From assembly GCF_047495875.1 (NCBI RefSeq), contig NC_092470.1, positions 15,661,001 to 15,725,000 of the forward strand: a DNA stretch of 64,000 nt. The letters run 5' to 3'. Source of the stretch: Pithys albifrons albifrons. Taxonomy: Eukaryota; Chordata; Aves; Passeriformes; Thamnophilidae. Both the position numbers and the translations under genes were made by a program. Positions 24,973 to 37,084 of this stretch are shown here, piece after piece. Under the pieces are notes generated by a model. The model was not told the origin of the DNA and did not search any database. It saw only the letters and a program-made list of their open reading frames with translations. Numbering within the stretch: position 1 is the first letter of the stretch; every line of letters begins with the position of its first letter.

Positions 24973-27900
24973 TCTTCACGAGGACATGTGTGTCAGGAGT
25001 CTGAAAAAATACTCTTGATACTTCGCTTTCTAAAATCACATAATTTGCTGTGATAACTGAGTGATACAGTCGTGAGCCCCTACCAGAGTTCAGCTGTTTA
25101 CTTGGCTTGGATGAAGCCTTCAACCTGTTCATATAAAAAATCATGCACCAATTTTGCATAAGCTTTATAAAGCTGTCGTTTCAGGTTGTAATAAACCTTT
25201 ATCTGCCCGAAGTCACTGCTGATGTGCAAGGCAGAATTCAGATAATGTTTACAGATAATGGACATGTCCATCATTGTGGACGTCCTGCAGCAAACACGGC
25301 TGATGAGCAAACACACTTTGGAACTTGGCTGTTAACTGTGATAGGATTTGTAAGAACTAAATGTTTGTGTTAGAAATGATCTTGTACCTTAAGAGCAATG
25401 GAGTATATCTGGAATCCCATGTCACTTTTCATTTTCTAGGGTCAAAATCAAAGATATTGCACAGCCTATTATGATAAAGGCAAGGCCAGCCTGAGTCACA
25501 CAAAAGTCTGATAATAATCAGGGGACTGAGCTTGTCAGACTCACGAATTGTGTTCCTAATGTTAAATCCTGAAATGTCTAAAGCTGCTCTTAAAAAATTA
25601 GAATAATTAAATAGAAAAATTAAAACCCACGGTGCTTAGGAGCAGATCTTGGCTGACCTGTGTTCTATGATGAATGTGAAATTGAGCACTTTGATCTTAA
25701 TGGTCTGCACCTTTCCTGTATTGTCCTGGTGCTGTTTGTGCTGAATAATAGATATTACAATAAAGGCAGTTTTAACTGTCCCTTGTCACTTTTGTGAGCT
25801 CTTTGGAGCTGCCTTTTCGTCTAAGAGCAACATGTTTTCATCTAGCACATGGCAGCTTGACCTCTAGTTTGGGTAGACTTGATTAGGTCAGGTGGACACT
25901 GCTGGGGCTGAGGAAAATTTTAAGTCCCACTGCCCTGCAATGTGCTCATGAGGAGTGGGGTGCTCAGCAGAATCTCTCTGGTTGAGCCCTCATAATCTTT
26001 TCAGCAGAAACTGTTCCTTCTCTGGGGACAGAAAGCCATATTGAGTATTCTCGTAGAATGGCTTTTTGAGATCTTACATGGAAGAGCTCTGGCATCATAA
26101 TATATGTCATCTTTGCCAGAATACTTTAATAATTAATCCCAGGAGAGAATCTGATACCAGTTAATGGCTTTTGGGTGTCTGACCTCACCTCTTGCTGTAA
26201 AGGGCCTGTTGTTATGGTTGGTGCCAGTCTTGGGGTGAGGGGCCTTTGATTCAGGGCATGTTCTGTGTGGCAGAGGCTGTACTGCCCTTACAGCATCTGT
26301 GATTTTAAAATAATAAATATAAGCCACAGCTATCAGACTGCCTGAAAAAAGTAAATTCATGTTTATTTTTAAAGAGGAATGGATTTTTTTAATCAGATGA
26401 GTTACAACAATTACTGCAAGTAGTCTGATTAAAAGACTTCAATAATGTTTATTAAATACAGGAATTACTTGTGTCAGCATGAAAGGTTAATTTTGTTCAG
26501 CCAAGACTTGTATTTCCAAGTTCCATGGTTTGTGGTATGTTCTGTAATAGTTGTAAAATTACTTATATACTCATGTGAATGAAATGTTACACATTATCAA
26601 CTTCTTGGTAGTGTTTTTACAAAACTCATTATTTAGTTCCTCCATTCACTTCCAAGTAGAGAAGTGTTACTATTGCTCAGTAACAACATCCTGACAAACA
26701 TTATATTCCTTTTGCAAAATTGTGTTGAGGTCGGGCCACAACTCGGTCGAGTCTTTGCCATTAGAAGAAGCTCCTCTGTGGTGACAGAAAGTCATTATAT
26801 CCTCATTAAAGTTTCTGTGGAACTGCTGTCCATAGCTGTGTGCTCACTCTAGAACTAGAGGAAACGGGAACCAACCTGAATGCAGGTGATGAATGTGTTG
26901 CTGTGTTGTGAATTATTAAAAACAGCTGAGAGCTGTAAATTGAGAATCTTGCAATCCTTAACTTACTTGTCTTCATATATTAGAGTGTAGTTTCTAAGTG
27001 GCTTTTTGGGGGTGAAATGACGCAGGGCAGAAGGAGATTTAAAGGGTTGCAGTGAATGTATTTACGTGGTTCATTTTCATGCTTTGGGTGGCTGGTGGAG
27101 GCCTCGGGGATGATGCAAGTCCAGCAGCCATGTTGTGTTTTTGATAAAATGGTGGATGGGCACTTTGCAGAAATTCTGTCTCCATTTAATAGCAGCTGCT
27201 GGAGCACATTTAAGTACGTTTTTCAAACCTATAAATGTCATGTTCATCTGGATGTTCTACATGTTTATTCCAGTTTACTAATACTATTTTTTTGTAATTG
27301 CCCTTTTTTTAAAGGGATCTTTTTTCATAATAATAATTTCAAGTAAATTACATTGACAAGGGAATGACAATTCTGTTCATCACAGCTTGTTTTCTATGGA
27401 TCTGAGGAGATACCAATGGAAGAGAAGAATTTAGAGGATTGCACAGTATTCTGTCACTGGGATAGATTCATTAATTTTTATGTATTTGAGGCTATATTTC
27501 AATATAAGATTCTGAGAAATCACAAGAGAAGCAGTTTGCTCGTACATGTTAGGGGATAACCCTTATGGCTCATTGCACACAGTCCAAATTTACAGTAAAA
27601 AGGAAGTTCATTAATTGTTTTAGTTTTAGGTCTTACTTTAATCTTATAACTGCTGTTTATGGTGACTGTGATTAAATTTTTGTTGGCCTTGATTGCCAGT
27701 AAACATTTTCAAAGTAATTTTTTCCCATTGGGACCTTGCCCGTACAGGGATAACTTTGAGATAGACAGTGGATGATTTGTTCCATATAAATGTCTTACAT
27801 AATTGCCCTTCATCCAGTTGATGTCACCTCTCAGTAAAGAGAGTATTTTATTTTACCTTGTGAAGGGCAGGTCAGTTTAAGTTCATTTCCACTTGATGCT

Positions 27901-28212
27901 TGCCTGATCTTTTTCAAAAATTAAGAAAATTTTTTTTAAATTTCTCAAGGCATTTGTGTTTGGGACTGGGTCTGAATTTCTTGGGTGTTTTTCATGTATT
28001 CTTTGATAGCAGGTCGCCTAGTAATACTTCACATTTTTTATAAAAATGTCTTTTGTAGCATATGCTGTGATCTGGAATGCTTGGGGTTGTTTTCCTTTGA
28101 GGGTAGGACTTCTGTAATACTCATAGGCTACTGCTTGGTCTTCCAGACCTTGGGATTTCATTTTTATTTTTTATTTTAATACAAGTGTTTTAATATTCCA
28201 TTTTCCCTGCAG
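24973..28212 (+). other. CHASERR-like intron 3, right part
   Basis: About 3.2 kb of AT-rich intronic DNA without a recognised gene or repeat family. It ends in a good acceptor (tccattttccctgcag). Confidence 0.5.
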
Positions 28213-28273
28213 ATGTGTTGAGGAATTGATTTACTCACTGTAAGCAAAATAGCTGCTCTTGGTTGAAGCACTG
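28213..28273 (+). ncRNA. CHASERR: CHASERR-like exon 4 (61 nt)
   Basis: The acceptor 'ttttccctgcag' (AG at 28211-28212) and donor 'cactg|gtaagtt' (GT at 28274) are both strong. The exon contains stops in all forward frames or is too short to code, consistent with a non-coding exon. Confidence 0.65.
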
Positions 28274-31200
28274 GTAAGTTGTTATTCCTACTAACATTTA
28301 CTTTTTAGCTTTTTTAAAAAGACCAGCCACCAGGCAAGGCTATAATGTTTGACTGGCTGAAGCTTTTGGTTGAATACATTCTGAACCTTGTGATTGTGTG
28401 GCCTTGTGCACACGTTTGTTTCAGAAAGACCCCAGGATTGTTCCTGCTGGGCTCTGAGGAAATGAGCAAACTCTCACCCTGTCTCGCTGCAGAAAGAGCA
28501 TTCACAGCTGACTGTAGTTCTTTGGTCTCCTGTGATTTGACTGTTTCGTTGAGAAGTTTTCTGTTGTAGGTTGGCTGGTTCAGAAGGGTTTGGTACACAG
28601 ATGTCTGTCTAGAGAGGTACTACACAATTTGGATAACAAATGGTGTGGAAAGTATTGCAGGAGGAACTTTGCTCACAAGCATCTTGTTTTGTCCTTATGC
28701 TTCTGTCAGGATCAGTGAGAATCTTTGAACAGACAGTAACTGTCTCCTGTTCTGCAATTGTTCTGTTGCTGTGCTTCATTCACAAAGCTCTGATTTTTGC
28801 ACAAAATGATATATAATGCCAGTACAGTTTCCTGTTTGGTTGTATTTTTTTTAATTAAACTGCTAGCTGAGAGGCTTCAAATCATTCCTCATACAGTCAA
28901 AACACAAAATTGGCAGGCTCAAGTAGAAAAATTAATTCAGTTCTATACTGGATGAATCTTTTCCAGTTTCCATAACTAAGAGGAATTTGGTCTTGACCTT
29001 TTGTTGTCTCTGGCACATTCTGTGACTTTCTTGGCAGTTTCCTGTGGAAAAACAAAAGTCCTTTTGTCTTCCTGTCTTAAAATTCAGGCTCCTCAATTCT
29101 GCATTTTTAATTAGGGCATCCATTGCATTTTGTGAAAATGGTTTAACTTTTTTGTGGAAAGCTCTATTCCTGTGGCACTCTGCCTTGGAATATTATATGC
29201 ATTTCTTTAAAAGAAGCAGTTTATTGGAACCAGTTCTTTCAGTCTGACATGCTACCTGGTTGAGAAGGACCTTCCCTAGGCTGCAGACAGCTTGGGGAAA
29301 TGTACCCAGGTGCAAATCCTCTCATTTTAGTGGATAGATGACAGTGATGTTCAGCTGTCCTATGGCTGGGTGTGTTGGCAGAGCCCTCCAGCAGCCACTG
29401 CCATCTATGGTGCCTTCAGTACTGGAAGAGCAGCTGCTCCCTCCTTGCACTCCAAAGTTCAGTGTTTTCCTTGTCCACTCCCATGATATGGAGACCAATC
29501 TAAAGGTCTTTGGGAAGGGAAAAGGAGTATGTGGGGATAAGGTGCAAACCCTGTCTAGGCCATGTTGGTCTGGCCTTGTGCTGCTTCTGGGTCCAGTGTA
29601 TTTTGGACCAATTTTATCACTGAGTTTTCAGTCTTGAAACAAGAAAGTTGGATTAATGAACTTTGAATTTGGTTTTTAATGTGGGTACGTGAGCTCAGTT
29701 TGGATAATTTTTGACAAGTATTTAATCTCTTCTACTGCTGTGGTCTGTAAGTTTTATTACTTTGTTCCTTCAGAAGTCTTAAGCTATTTTTCCCCCTTCA
29801 GGTACATGTAAAACAGCAAATTTCTTTCCATATTTCTTCTTCCAGCTATTCCTCAAAACTCTTCCTGTGCTATCCACTGATGCCTTTCTAGCCCCAATCA
29901 CCTGTAAGAATCTCTAAATACGTGACTCATGTTCCATTTTTATATTAATCTTCATCTGATTCCTACATATTTCAATGTACATTTTTATTTGTTGTCTCAC
30001 TGGGTTGTAAATTAGCTGTTGTCAGATCTGGTTTCTTGAGTACACACTGAATAATTCTTCCATCCTTTTCTGGTTTATAATCCTTACCTAAAGGAAGGGG
30101 TGAATGTGAAACCCCTGAGTTAGTGAAACACTTGTCTGCCAAAGAAGTTGCTTCAAAAAGCAGTTGCAAAAGCATCCAGACATGTGATCTTGAAAGGTCC
30201 AGTATTGCCCTCTCTGGTTAACAAAGACAATGCTTAGATGAAGGACTGATTTTTACTTTCAGTTCTTTGGTTTTTTTAAGAAAACAGGGAAAATACTTGA
30301 AAACACCAGGAGCTTTATTGAAGTTGAAATACTTCGATTAATGCACTAAAATTTATTACTTAAAAATAATATCCACTATTTGTGAATAAAACCACATCTT
30401 ATGGGGAATTAATCTCTAAATCTTAGAAACCTGGCAAACAGCCTTTTTTAGCTAAAAATGCGCAGAGCTACATAACTTTTGGTTTCATTGCTGGGCTTAA
30501 AGAACATCCAGTTGTGGTAAAAGCAGAGTTAGGGCTGTCCAGAGCGCTTAGTTACTGTTAAAGACTGCACAGAACAGCATCGTGGACTTCAGTGTCAGTA
30601 AAAGACATGTCTGCTCTTTTCTCCAGTGTGAGTTACCTGAGATGTGTCTTTGAGAATAAAACCTTGCTTTAGTGAACTTTGAAATGTAGAACTTGAGGTT
30701 TGGTTTGTTCACAACCTCAATTTGTTCATTCAATTCCTTCTCTGTTGGAATGAATTCCCTTTTGCCAGGAGGTCACCTCGGTTTTTAAATTTAAGCCTCA
30801 GATTTCACTCTGGAAAACTTGGTAAATGTTTTCGTGTCTCATGCGCAGGTGTTGGATGTGTTGAGTTGAAACAGAAGGTTCCAGTAGATCTGAAATGGCT
30901 GAAGCCATGGATGGTTTGGCCTTAAGGGATGTCTTTCATTGCTATGGCCTTTTCATAGAGCAACAGATAATTGCAAAAAAAAACCTGAAGAGAAAAACTT
31001 TGTTTCAAAACGGTTGCCTTGAACCCTTAGTCAATGTTGGGAGTGTTTCTCTCCCTTGGCAGGGAGTGTCACTTTCTTAGCAGTGCCTGGAGGAAAACTT
31101 TGTTACTATGGCGTGACTGCTCAGGTCCCTGATTTATCATGACCGAAATACTTTGTTTGAAACCAGACCAGTAACTGGTAGACAACAGAAGCTTGAAAAA

Positions 31201-33578
31201 TGGGCTGATGCCTAAATGATGTTAGAGAAGGAACAAACAATTCATGCCATCTAGGAAAAGAATTGGGCTTTTTGGTGTCTACCTCAAGTTAGGATCACTA
31301 CATATGTCTTAGTGGAGGAGTATGTTTTTGTAACATTATGGAAACTTCTTAGTAAAATGAGCCTTAATTCATAAGTAAACAACTGCTGTGAAATCTTTTA
31401 AACCAAATGTAAATTTCATAAGTGTAGAAGTTGCTATTCATATTTTGGCCATTCCTGTGGCATCTTTTTGATGTATGAATAACTTTGAGAATAAGAACAC
31501 GTTCTTAATTACAATATGTTATCAGGTCTGTTTACTGCCAATTATTTTACAAGGTTGGGAGAAGAGTTTAAGATGAAAGTTGTGGGTTACTTGCAAAGTT
31601 TTTGGTGCAACCAAAGTAGGTGAACCTGGGAGGGAAATTTGCCCTTGAATTGGTTTTGGCAGCTCTTCTGAGTGTCCAAGGCAGCGTTTGACCCAACTGG
31701 AAAGAGCCTTTCAAGGGTGACTAATATGTAACTAAATTACCTTTTTGAGAGGTGGGGAAAGCTGATGCTGGTAATTAAATATGTTAAGCTTATTAAAAAT
31801 AACTATAAAAATTATTTTAATGGTCTTATTTATGGGGTTTCCACTGTGCTTATGTTAGTACTGTTGAGTGTTTGATTGTGACAATAATTGACAACTTTCT
31901 GGTGTGTTCTTGTATTTCAATACCTTGGTCAAGGCATTAACATTGAAAATTATGCAAAATTTTAATTCATATTCAAATGCCTAAATAGATTTGAAATTAA
32001 GTTAGTGAGAAATGGGTGGGGGACCAAAACCAAAGCAACCCCAAAAACTGTTTATTCAGTTTATTGTGGGGGAAAAAAAAATCTTTCAAAATATTTACCA
32101 CCTCTCTTAACTGGGCGTGAGTTGAATGCTTAAAACAAAGCATTTTCCTAAACTTGTATCTTCAGTTTCTGAGAACATGAAGATCCTGGGGCTGAATACT
32201 CTTGAACCTACACACGTTTCACAGTGCAAAGTGAATTCCCAGGTCCTGTATTCCACTTCTGTGGGCTGTACTTTTTCATTGTAATTAAAACATGGAAATC
32301 TGTAGAACATCATAAACCAGGACACATGGGCAGTTGTGAAAGTCAGACCGGGACTTGTTGCACTCATTGCAGTGCTCTTTGCTGTAACTGGTTATTTTGA
32401 GAGGAGACTGGGGAAACTGGGATGCCAAGGCAGAGACCACTAGATGGCCCCACTGGTTCTTGCTGGGCAGTGGGTAATTTCTGCATCATTTATTGTCAGA
32501 ATCAGCCCAGGGTTACCAGGGAACCAGGGCAGTGGTGAATTTGGCTTTCAGAGTCAAAGGAGGTTAAACTTACACATATTCAAAAGAATAAATTGACATT
32601 GGAGTGCAGATACTCAAAATCATGAAGACATTTTAAAAGCTTTTGTGCATGTCAGTCCTACAAGTCAGCATTGGTTTCAAAATGATGTTCTTAACACTTA
32701 GTGACTTCTGTACTGAGTTTTGCATGTGAGGAGGAGGAGTAGGGTTTTTCTTAAAGCAAATTGAACTTAAATTTCTTGGAAGAAGATGGAGAAACAGGGC
32801 CATTTGGTTTGTATTTAGCCATGTGGGTGTCCTTTGGTCAGTTTGATCTGTCACACCTGTGGGCTTGGTTGCTGTTCTGTGATGAGTAAAGTTGAAATAT
32901 GGATCAGGAGGCTTGCAAAAGGCAGCTGGTGTAGCTTGTTACCATTTTCATCTGATTTCTGACATGTCTTTGCAACCAGTAACTATACTTGTAATTCTAT
33001 TTCTATGTGTGTTGTTGCTCTGTGTCTTTCATGAGCTGGAAGGTTGGGCTAAGATGGTGGAATGTTTTCTCTCCAGTCACCATCTGTTTATAAGAAACCA
33101 GTTTTTATGCCTATTTCATTGGTTTTGATGGATCTATGCCTTTGAAAAAAGGAGCATGGACAGTAGTTACAAATTTTGGCTTAAATAGCCTTGGTGTTTT
33201 ACTGAGCAGTGTCAGCCTCAGGAGATGGGTCAGTGCAATGAAGATAGTTGCAAAAGCAAATGTGTTGGATTTCCCACCATTGGTTTCTCTAGTGGTTTAA
33301 CACTGAGAAAATTTCAAATGGAATTTATGGACCATGAAAGGGTTCTTGGACTTCTAATTGTTTCTCCCTTTTATATAGTTTTGATTAAGTTTTATATTTT
33401 TATTCTAACTGATGATTTATGACATTGCTCCTGATAAAAGTAGATATTATGGAATGTGTAATATGGAGTGAACATCAGTTACATGTTTGAACTATCCTGA
33501 AGGTACAGTACTTGAATGTCTTAGTTTAAAGCCATGATGTATATTCCAACAGCATTTTTCTTTTAATTTTCCATAAAG
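28274..33578 (+). other. CHASERR-like intron 4
   Basis: A 5.3-kb AT-rich intron. No exon, repeat family or RNA gene was recognised. The + strand appears rich in T and G, as expected for a transcribed strand. Confidence 0.5.
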
Positions 33579-33970
33579 TGCCCAGTCAGATGAAGAGTGT
33601 CAGAAGGAGTCTACGAATGTGACACCAAGATGGCAGTTCCACTGGTGATTGAGAGGTTGAGGAAATGGACTAATGCATGAGTGCTGTGATGTGTCTGTCC
33701 AAGAAAAGGATGTTAAAACGTGGACTCTCTCATGTTGTTAAAGCAGAGAAGATCTGGGTTGTGATCATCCTATCAAAATGGACTTTGCACTTGAATGAAT
33801 CAGTGACTATCCAATGATGGATCTGTTTGAGGACTGGGTGGCAAAATTTTCCTTTCAGGTTGTGTTTTCATAACAGGCAAATGATTTTGGTAAAAGATCT
33901 GTTGCTACACCTTTGGAGAAAATGTAATTTTTAACTGACTTTTAATAAAAAGGTTTTGGTTTCTTTCACA
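33579..33970 (+). ncRNA. CHASERR: CHASERR-like terminal exon with AARATGG motifs
   Basis: The acceptor is 'ttcttttaattttccataaag' (AG at 33577-33578). The exon carries AAGATGG at 33627-33633 and AAAATGG at 33775-33781, plus related GAAATGGAC at about 33662-33670 and GATGG near 33816-33820. The word AAATGGACT occurs twice. The end is set by AATAAA at 33944-33949 and a downstream GT-rich stretch (cgtgtttgtcctttctgg), which puts cleavage at about 33965-33975. In mammalian CHASERR, AARAUGG motifs of the last exon are the most conserved part and are linked to DHX36 and CHD2 repression. That function is carried over here by inference. Confidence 0.75.
33944..33949 (+). terminator. Polyadenylation signal of the CHASERR-like RNA
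   Basis: A canonical AATAAA hexamer in 'gacttttaataaaaagg', followed 24 or more bases later by a G/T-rich downstream element. It ends the lncRNA about 2.2 kb before the CHD2 promoter. Confidence 0.75.
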
Positions 33971-36189
33971 CTTCGTGTTTGTCCTTTCTGGCTGAATATT
34001 TTTATTGTGTTGCTATTGAAGTGGGTTACATTTTGATGGCTATTAAAGTGAGAAATACTTTAGCAGCTGAGTACTGAAGACAAGGTAAAATTTTGTGCTA
34101 TACTTGATTTCAAATGTGGTTTTCATTTGCAAATTATGTTCACTTTGCCATGACTTTGAATGAATTTTTATTCGCTGGCTTGTTCATTCAGGTGCTTAAT
34201 ATGAGGGGTTTTTAGTACCTGGCCTATTGTCAGGGCCTTGCTGCTGAACTTTGTGGTTACTTTAAGATGGAATTGATACCAATTGAAGGCTGGAAAAATA
34301 TAATAAAGGGGTACTTGAATGTTTTGTGTAACTCTTGTAGGTATGTTCTTTGTTGTGTGTGGGTACAGAAACTTTTCAACAGATTTCCTGGACAACTTCC
34401 TAAATAATCTTTGGTCTTAAAATTGTTCTGTGCAAGTGTCCAACCTGCTTCCCTGCATGTGGCCTGGTGGGGCCATTCTGTACCGTATGTTTGGGGAGAA
34501 AGAATGGGGTTATTTTTGAAACTGCTATAGATGACACGGAAAGCTTTGCAAGTGAATGTTAAAATGGTTCTAAAGTTCAAAACCCAATTTCCTTCCAGGT
34601 TCCTAGTGGATCAAATAGTTTAACTGCAGCCACTTCATGTATTTGACCTGAAATTTGGTTGTCTTCATTTTGTGGGCCAAGATGACACACGTGGGGCTGA
34701 GATAACCGTGGTGTTCTCTTTGAAAACCCAAACAAACCCTCATTCATTGTGTGTTTAGCCATTTGCCTTGCTCAGACTTCTTTGCAGATTCCCATTTTTG
34801 CCATGTTGAGTTGCTCATACCTGTCAATCCAGCCGTTTTGGTGCTCCAGCTTGATTTTGCCATGTGTTGTTTTGTGTTGGAGTTGGGTACTGGGACCAAC
34901 CTAAAGGGATCCCCATTCAGATGGGTGGATTTCCTTAGTGTTAGCCAGAATTGCTTGGAATGGTCTTGCATTGTGGTTTTTTAGTTCTTGCAGTTCAGGT
35001 GCAACGAGTCTTCTGTAAATAGTCGGTAAAGTGGCATTGTGGACTGTGACAATGGAGTGTTCCTAATGAAAAACCCTTTGTGGAAAGAGGATGGGTGGTT
35101 GGAGGATGCAAATGGCAGGTGTATGTTGAAGGGGACTATGTTGAAGGAGGAGTTGAAGGGGACTATGTTGGTTCTACTGGTTGAAGCCACTGGTTTTGGA
35201 CTGTTGGGATGTTGTGCCACAGATGTCCCTAAAGTAGCCCATTACTTTCCCCCCAGTGGTCCCCAGTGTCTCATGGCTCTGTATTGTTATGGATATGCAA
35301 GGTGTCCTTGTGCTTTCAGGAGTTGGTTTTGCTTGTGGAAGACAAATGGTAGTCAAAATCAAGCAGTGGGGGATGCTTGGATCGCCTCCATTCCATCAGA
35401 GATACATCCTCTCAATTCCATGATGTTGTGTTGGGAGGTATCCAGTGATTTTCCAGTTCTGCTGCTTGGCTATTGTGTAGCTTTAAAATCAATTTGCCAC
35501 ATTAAAATCTGTTAAAGACCATGAATGGGTTAAGGAAGTGCCTTATCAGTAACTGGTTTAATGGTGTCAGACTGACTTGACTGCAGTGCCTTGGTGGAGC
35601 TGATGGAAATGGTGTGGCTGTTGGATTTGGGTTGTTGGGGAAAACCACTAGGGAGGCGCTGTCGAGCTGGAGGGGAACATGGACCCTGCTGGGCTGGATT
35701 GGAGCTGGTGTTGCTCCTGTCCCACCCTGCCAGTGCCAGCGTTGGAGGACAAAGGGAAGAGCTCTTGTCTGGGGATTGTGCCACCGAACTGGGGGGAAGC
35801 TCCCCCTTGGGTGGGGTGACCCCAGGGTGGGCTGTTGGTGCCTGCCTGGCTGTGAGCTCCACTTCCATGCCTTCAAAATGGCTTGTAACAGCACCACTTC
35901 CTGTCCAGGGAGGAAGTAATTTTAGCCCAGGCACTGAAATATTTAGCAAATCTTTAAAACAAAAGGCACAAATTCCATTTCTTTCTGGTTTCCAAAGGGT
36001 GTCTGAGCCACATGGGGTTAAGGTACCCCTTGAGCTGGGGTAGTTGGAAGGAGCCAGGGCTGTTGGGTAGCAGGCACCCTTTAGGTGGAGGCTCTCTCTT
36101 TTTTTGGTAGAAATGAAGGGGTGGGTCTATGGTACATCACCTGAGTTGTGGGGTAAATGTAGAGAGTGTCAATCAAAGGCAGAGCTCAG
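33971..36189. other. Spacer between the lncRNA 3' end and the CHD2 promoter
   Basis: About 2.2 kb with a visible excess of T and G on the + strand. Open frames of up to about 158 codons on + (35039-35515) and 139 on - (35530-35949) show no domain and look like consequences of this skew. A local duplication of 'gttgaaggggactatgttg' occurs at about 35125-35170. Binding sites for readthrough or promoter interference cannot be read by eye. Confidence 0.5.
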
Positions 36190-36260
36190 AGCTGGGAAGG
36201 AGCTCTAGATGGCGGCTGTGCCTTAGAGAGAGCGCGCTCAGCTCCGTGCCTTCCCCAACA
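36130..36260 (+). promoter_or_regulatory. CHD2: CHD2 promoter region
   Basis: A CpG-containing, TATA-less stretch immediately upstream of the putative first exon, with 'ctagatggcggc' at 36205-36216, a good YY1-type site near the likely start, followed by 'gagagagcgcgctcagctccg'. The start of transcription is placed near 36195-36210 by the change in composition and the YY1-like site. It is not proven. Confidence 0.55.
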
Positions 36261-36693
36261 CTTTACGCAACTTTCCCCAACTTTCGGGCAGCCTCAGGGG
36301 GCCCCCGCAGCCCCTTGCCTCTCCTAGGCACTAATCGGGGGCTGAGTGGACCTTTTTCGGGCAGAAAAGCAGCTTTTGAGGGCTCCCTTTTCGTGCCTTG
36401 CTGGAAAGAAGAAGCCGTGGAGAGAGCCCAGGTCGTTGTTTTTCCAGCTTAGAAGCCATGGCGTACCTCCATTTTTGTGCGCTCTCCTAATGAGCTTTTT
36501 TCCCCGGACATTTTTGTACTAATTATTGCTTCTTTTGCTTTATCGGCAGCATATTTTTGGGATTAGTATATATATTTTTTTCATTTTCTGAAATTTGTAT
36601 TTTATCGGTATAATTTTAAGTATTTTGGATCTAATGTTTTTCCACTACCCGAAACTAATATCGACTTGGTCCTGGCGGCGGTGCACGGATCAG
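36200..36693 (+). other. CHD2: CHD2 exon 1 (5' untranslated)
   Basis: The sequence is GC-rich at its left and strikingly T/A-rich at its right, and ends at a donor 'gatcag|gtaggtgagc' (GT at 36694). A second overlapping donor (gtag|gtgagc, GT at 36698) would lengthen the exon by 4 nt without affecting coding. It contains short upstream ORFs at 36209-36226 and 36458-36490. Exon status is inferred from promoter, donor and the position before the start-codon exon. Confidence 0.6.
36458..36490 (+). promoter_or_regulatory. Upstream ORF of 10 codons with an optimal start context (CHD2 leader)
   Basis: The start codon sits in gaagccATGgcg, which matches the Kozak consensus (A/G at -3, G at +4), and the frame stops at TAA 36488-36490. 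If exon 1 includes this stretch, most scanning ribosomes would initiate here first. No function of the peptide is implied. Confidence 0.5.
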
Positions 36694-36954
36694 GTAGGTG
36701 AGCAATTAATAATAATAATTTTTAGATTTCTGTCGTTTTGAGTACTTTGATTTTCGACCGATTTCTGCTGTATTGAGATGACGCAATAAAATTCAGAGAT
36801 TATTTGCATCCAGTGTTACTTTGGGAAAGTTTGCAGGATGCTCCTCTACCGTGTTTATTCTCGGATTTTTCTTGTAAAAAACGATTATTTGTTTTAAATC
36901 TCCGTTTTGCCGTGTTGATCAGTGTTGTGTATTGTTATAACAATATCATTGCAG
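36694..36954 (+). other. CHD2 intron 1 (about 261 bp)
   Basis: A short AT-rich intron between the leader exon and the start-codon exon. The acceptor is 'atatcattgcag' (AG at 36953-36954), with an alternative AG six bases later (cgtcag). Confidence 0.55.
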
Positions 36955-36976
36955 CGTCAGGACTTTGTTCCTGATA

Positions 36977-37084
36977 ATGAAAGCCAGTGAAACGAACTGG
37001 GACCTTACCTTTCTTTCAACTTTTGACAGTAAATACCTGGGCACAGGACTTCAAAGCAAACAGACACCCCTGACCCCCTCTTAA
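36977..37084 (+). promoter_or_regulatory. Upstream ORF of 35 codons in CHD2 exon 2
   Basis: The ATG at 36977 has A at -3. The frame runs MKASETNWDLTFLSTF... to TAA at 37082-37084, leaving only 18 nt before the CHD2 start at 37103. That gap is too short for efficient reinitiation, so the uORF would be expected to reduce CHD2 translation unless it is skipped by leaky scanning. Confidence 0.6.

Larger units (their letters stand above)
20220..33970 (+). ncRNA. CHASERR: CHASERR-like long non-coding RNA gene (five exons)
   Basis: Five exon-like segments on the + strand have consensus splice sites: about 20220-20653, 23213-23282, 23984-24069, 28213-28273 and 33579 to about 33970. The start lies in a CpG island and the last exon ends with AATAAA. 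None of the exons carries a meaningful open frame. The gene ends about 2.2 kb before the CHD2 start and begins about 16 kb before it, in the same orientation. This arrangement is what is known for mammalian CHASERR, a nuclear lncRNA that lowers CHD2 expression in cis and whose last exon carries conserved AARAUGG motifs implicated in DHX36 binding. Two AARATGG motifs occur here in the last exon. The exon model was read by eye and transcript evidence is needed for exon 1 start and exon choice. I infer orthology from position, orientation, exon number and motif, not from alignment. Confidence 0.75.

Noticed and set aside
24675..25159. Open frames encoding heptapeptide repeats
   Set aside because: They come from a 21-bp tandem repeat read in every frame; no start context, splice or family support.
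35039..35515. 158-codon plus-strand open frame before the CHD2 promoter
   Set aside because: No domain; explained by T/G-rich composition that lowers stop-codon frequency.
36693..36954. CHD2 exon 1 continuing unspliced into exon 2
   Set aside because: A clear donor at 36694 and an acceptor at about 36954 favour a short intron, although retention in some transcripts is possible.
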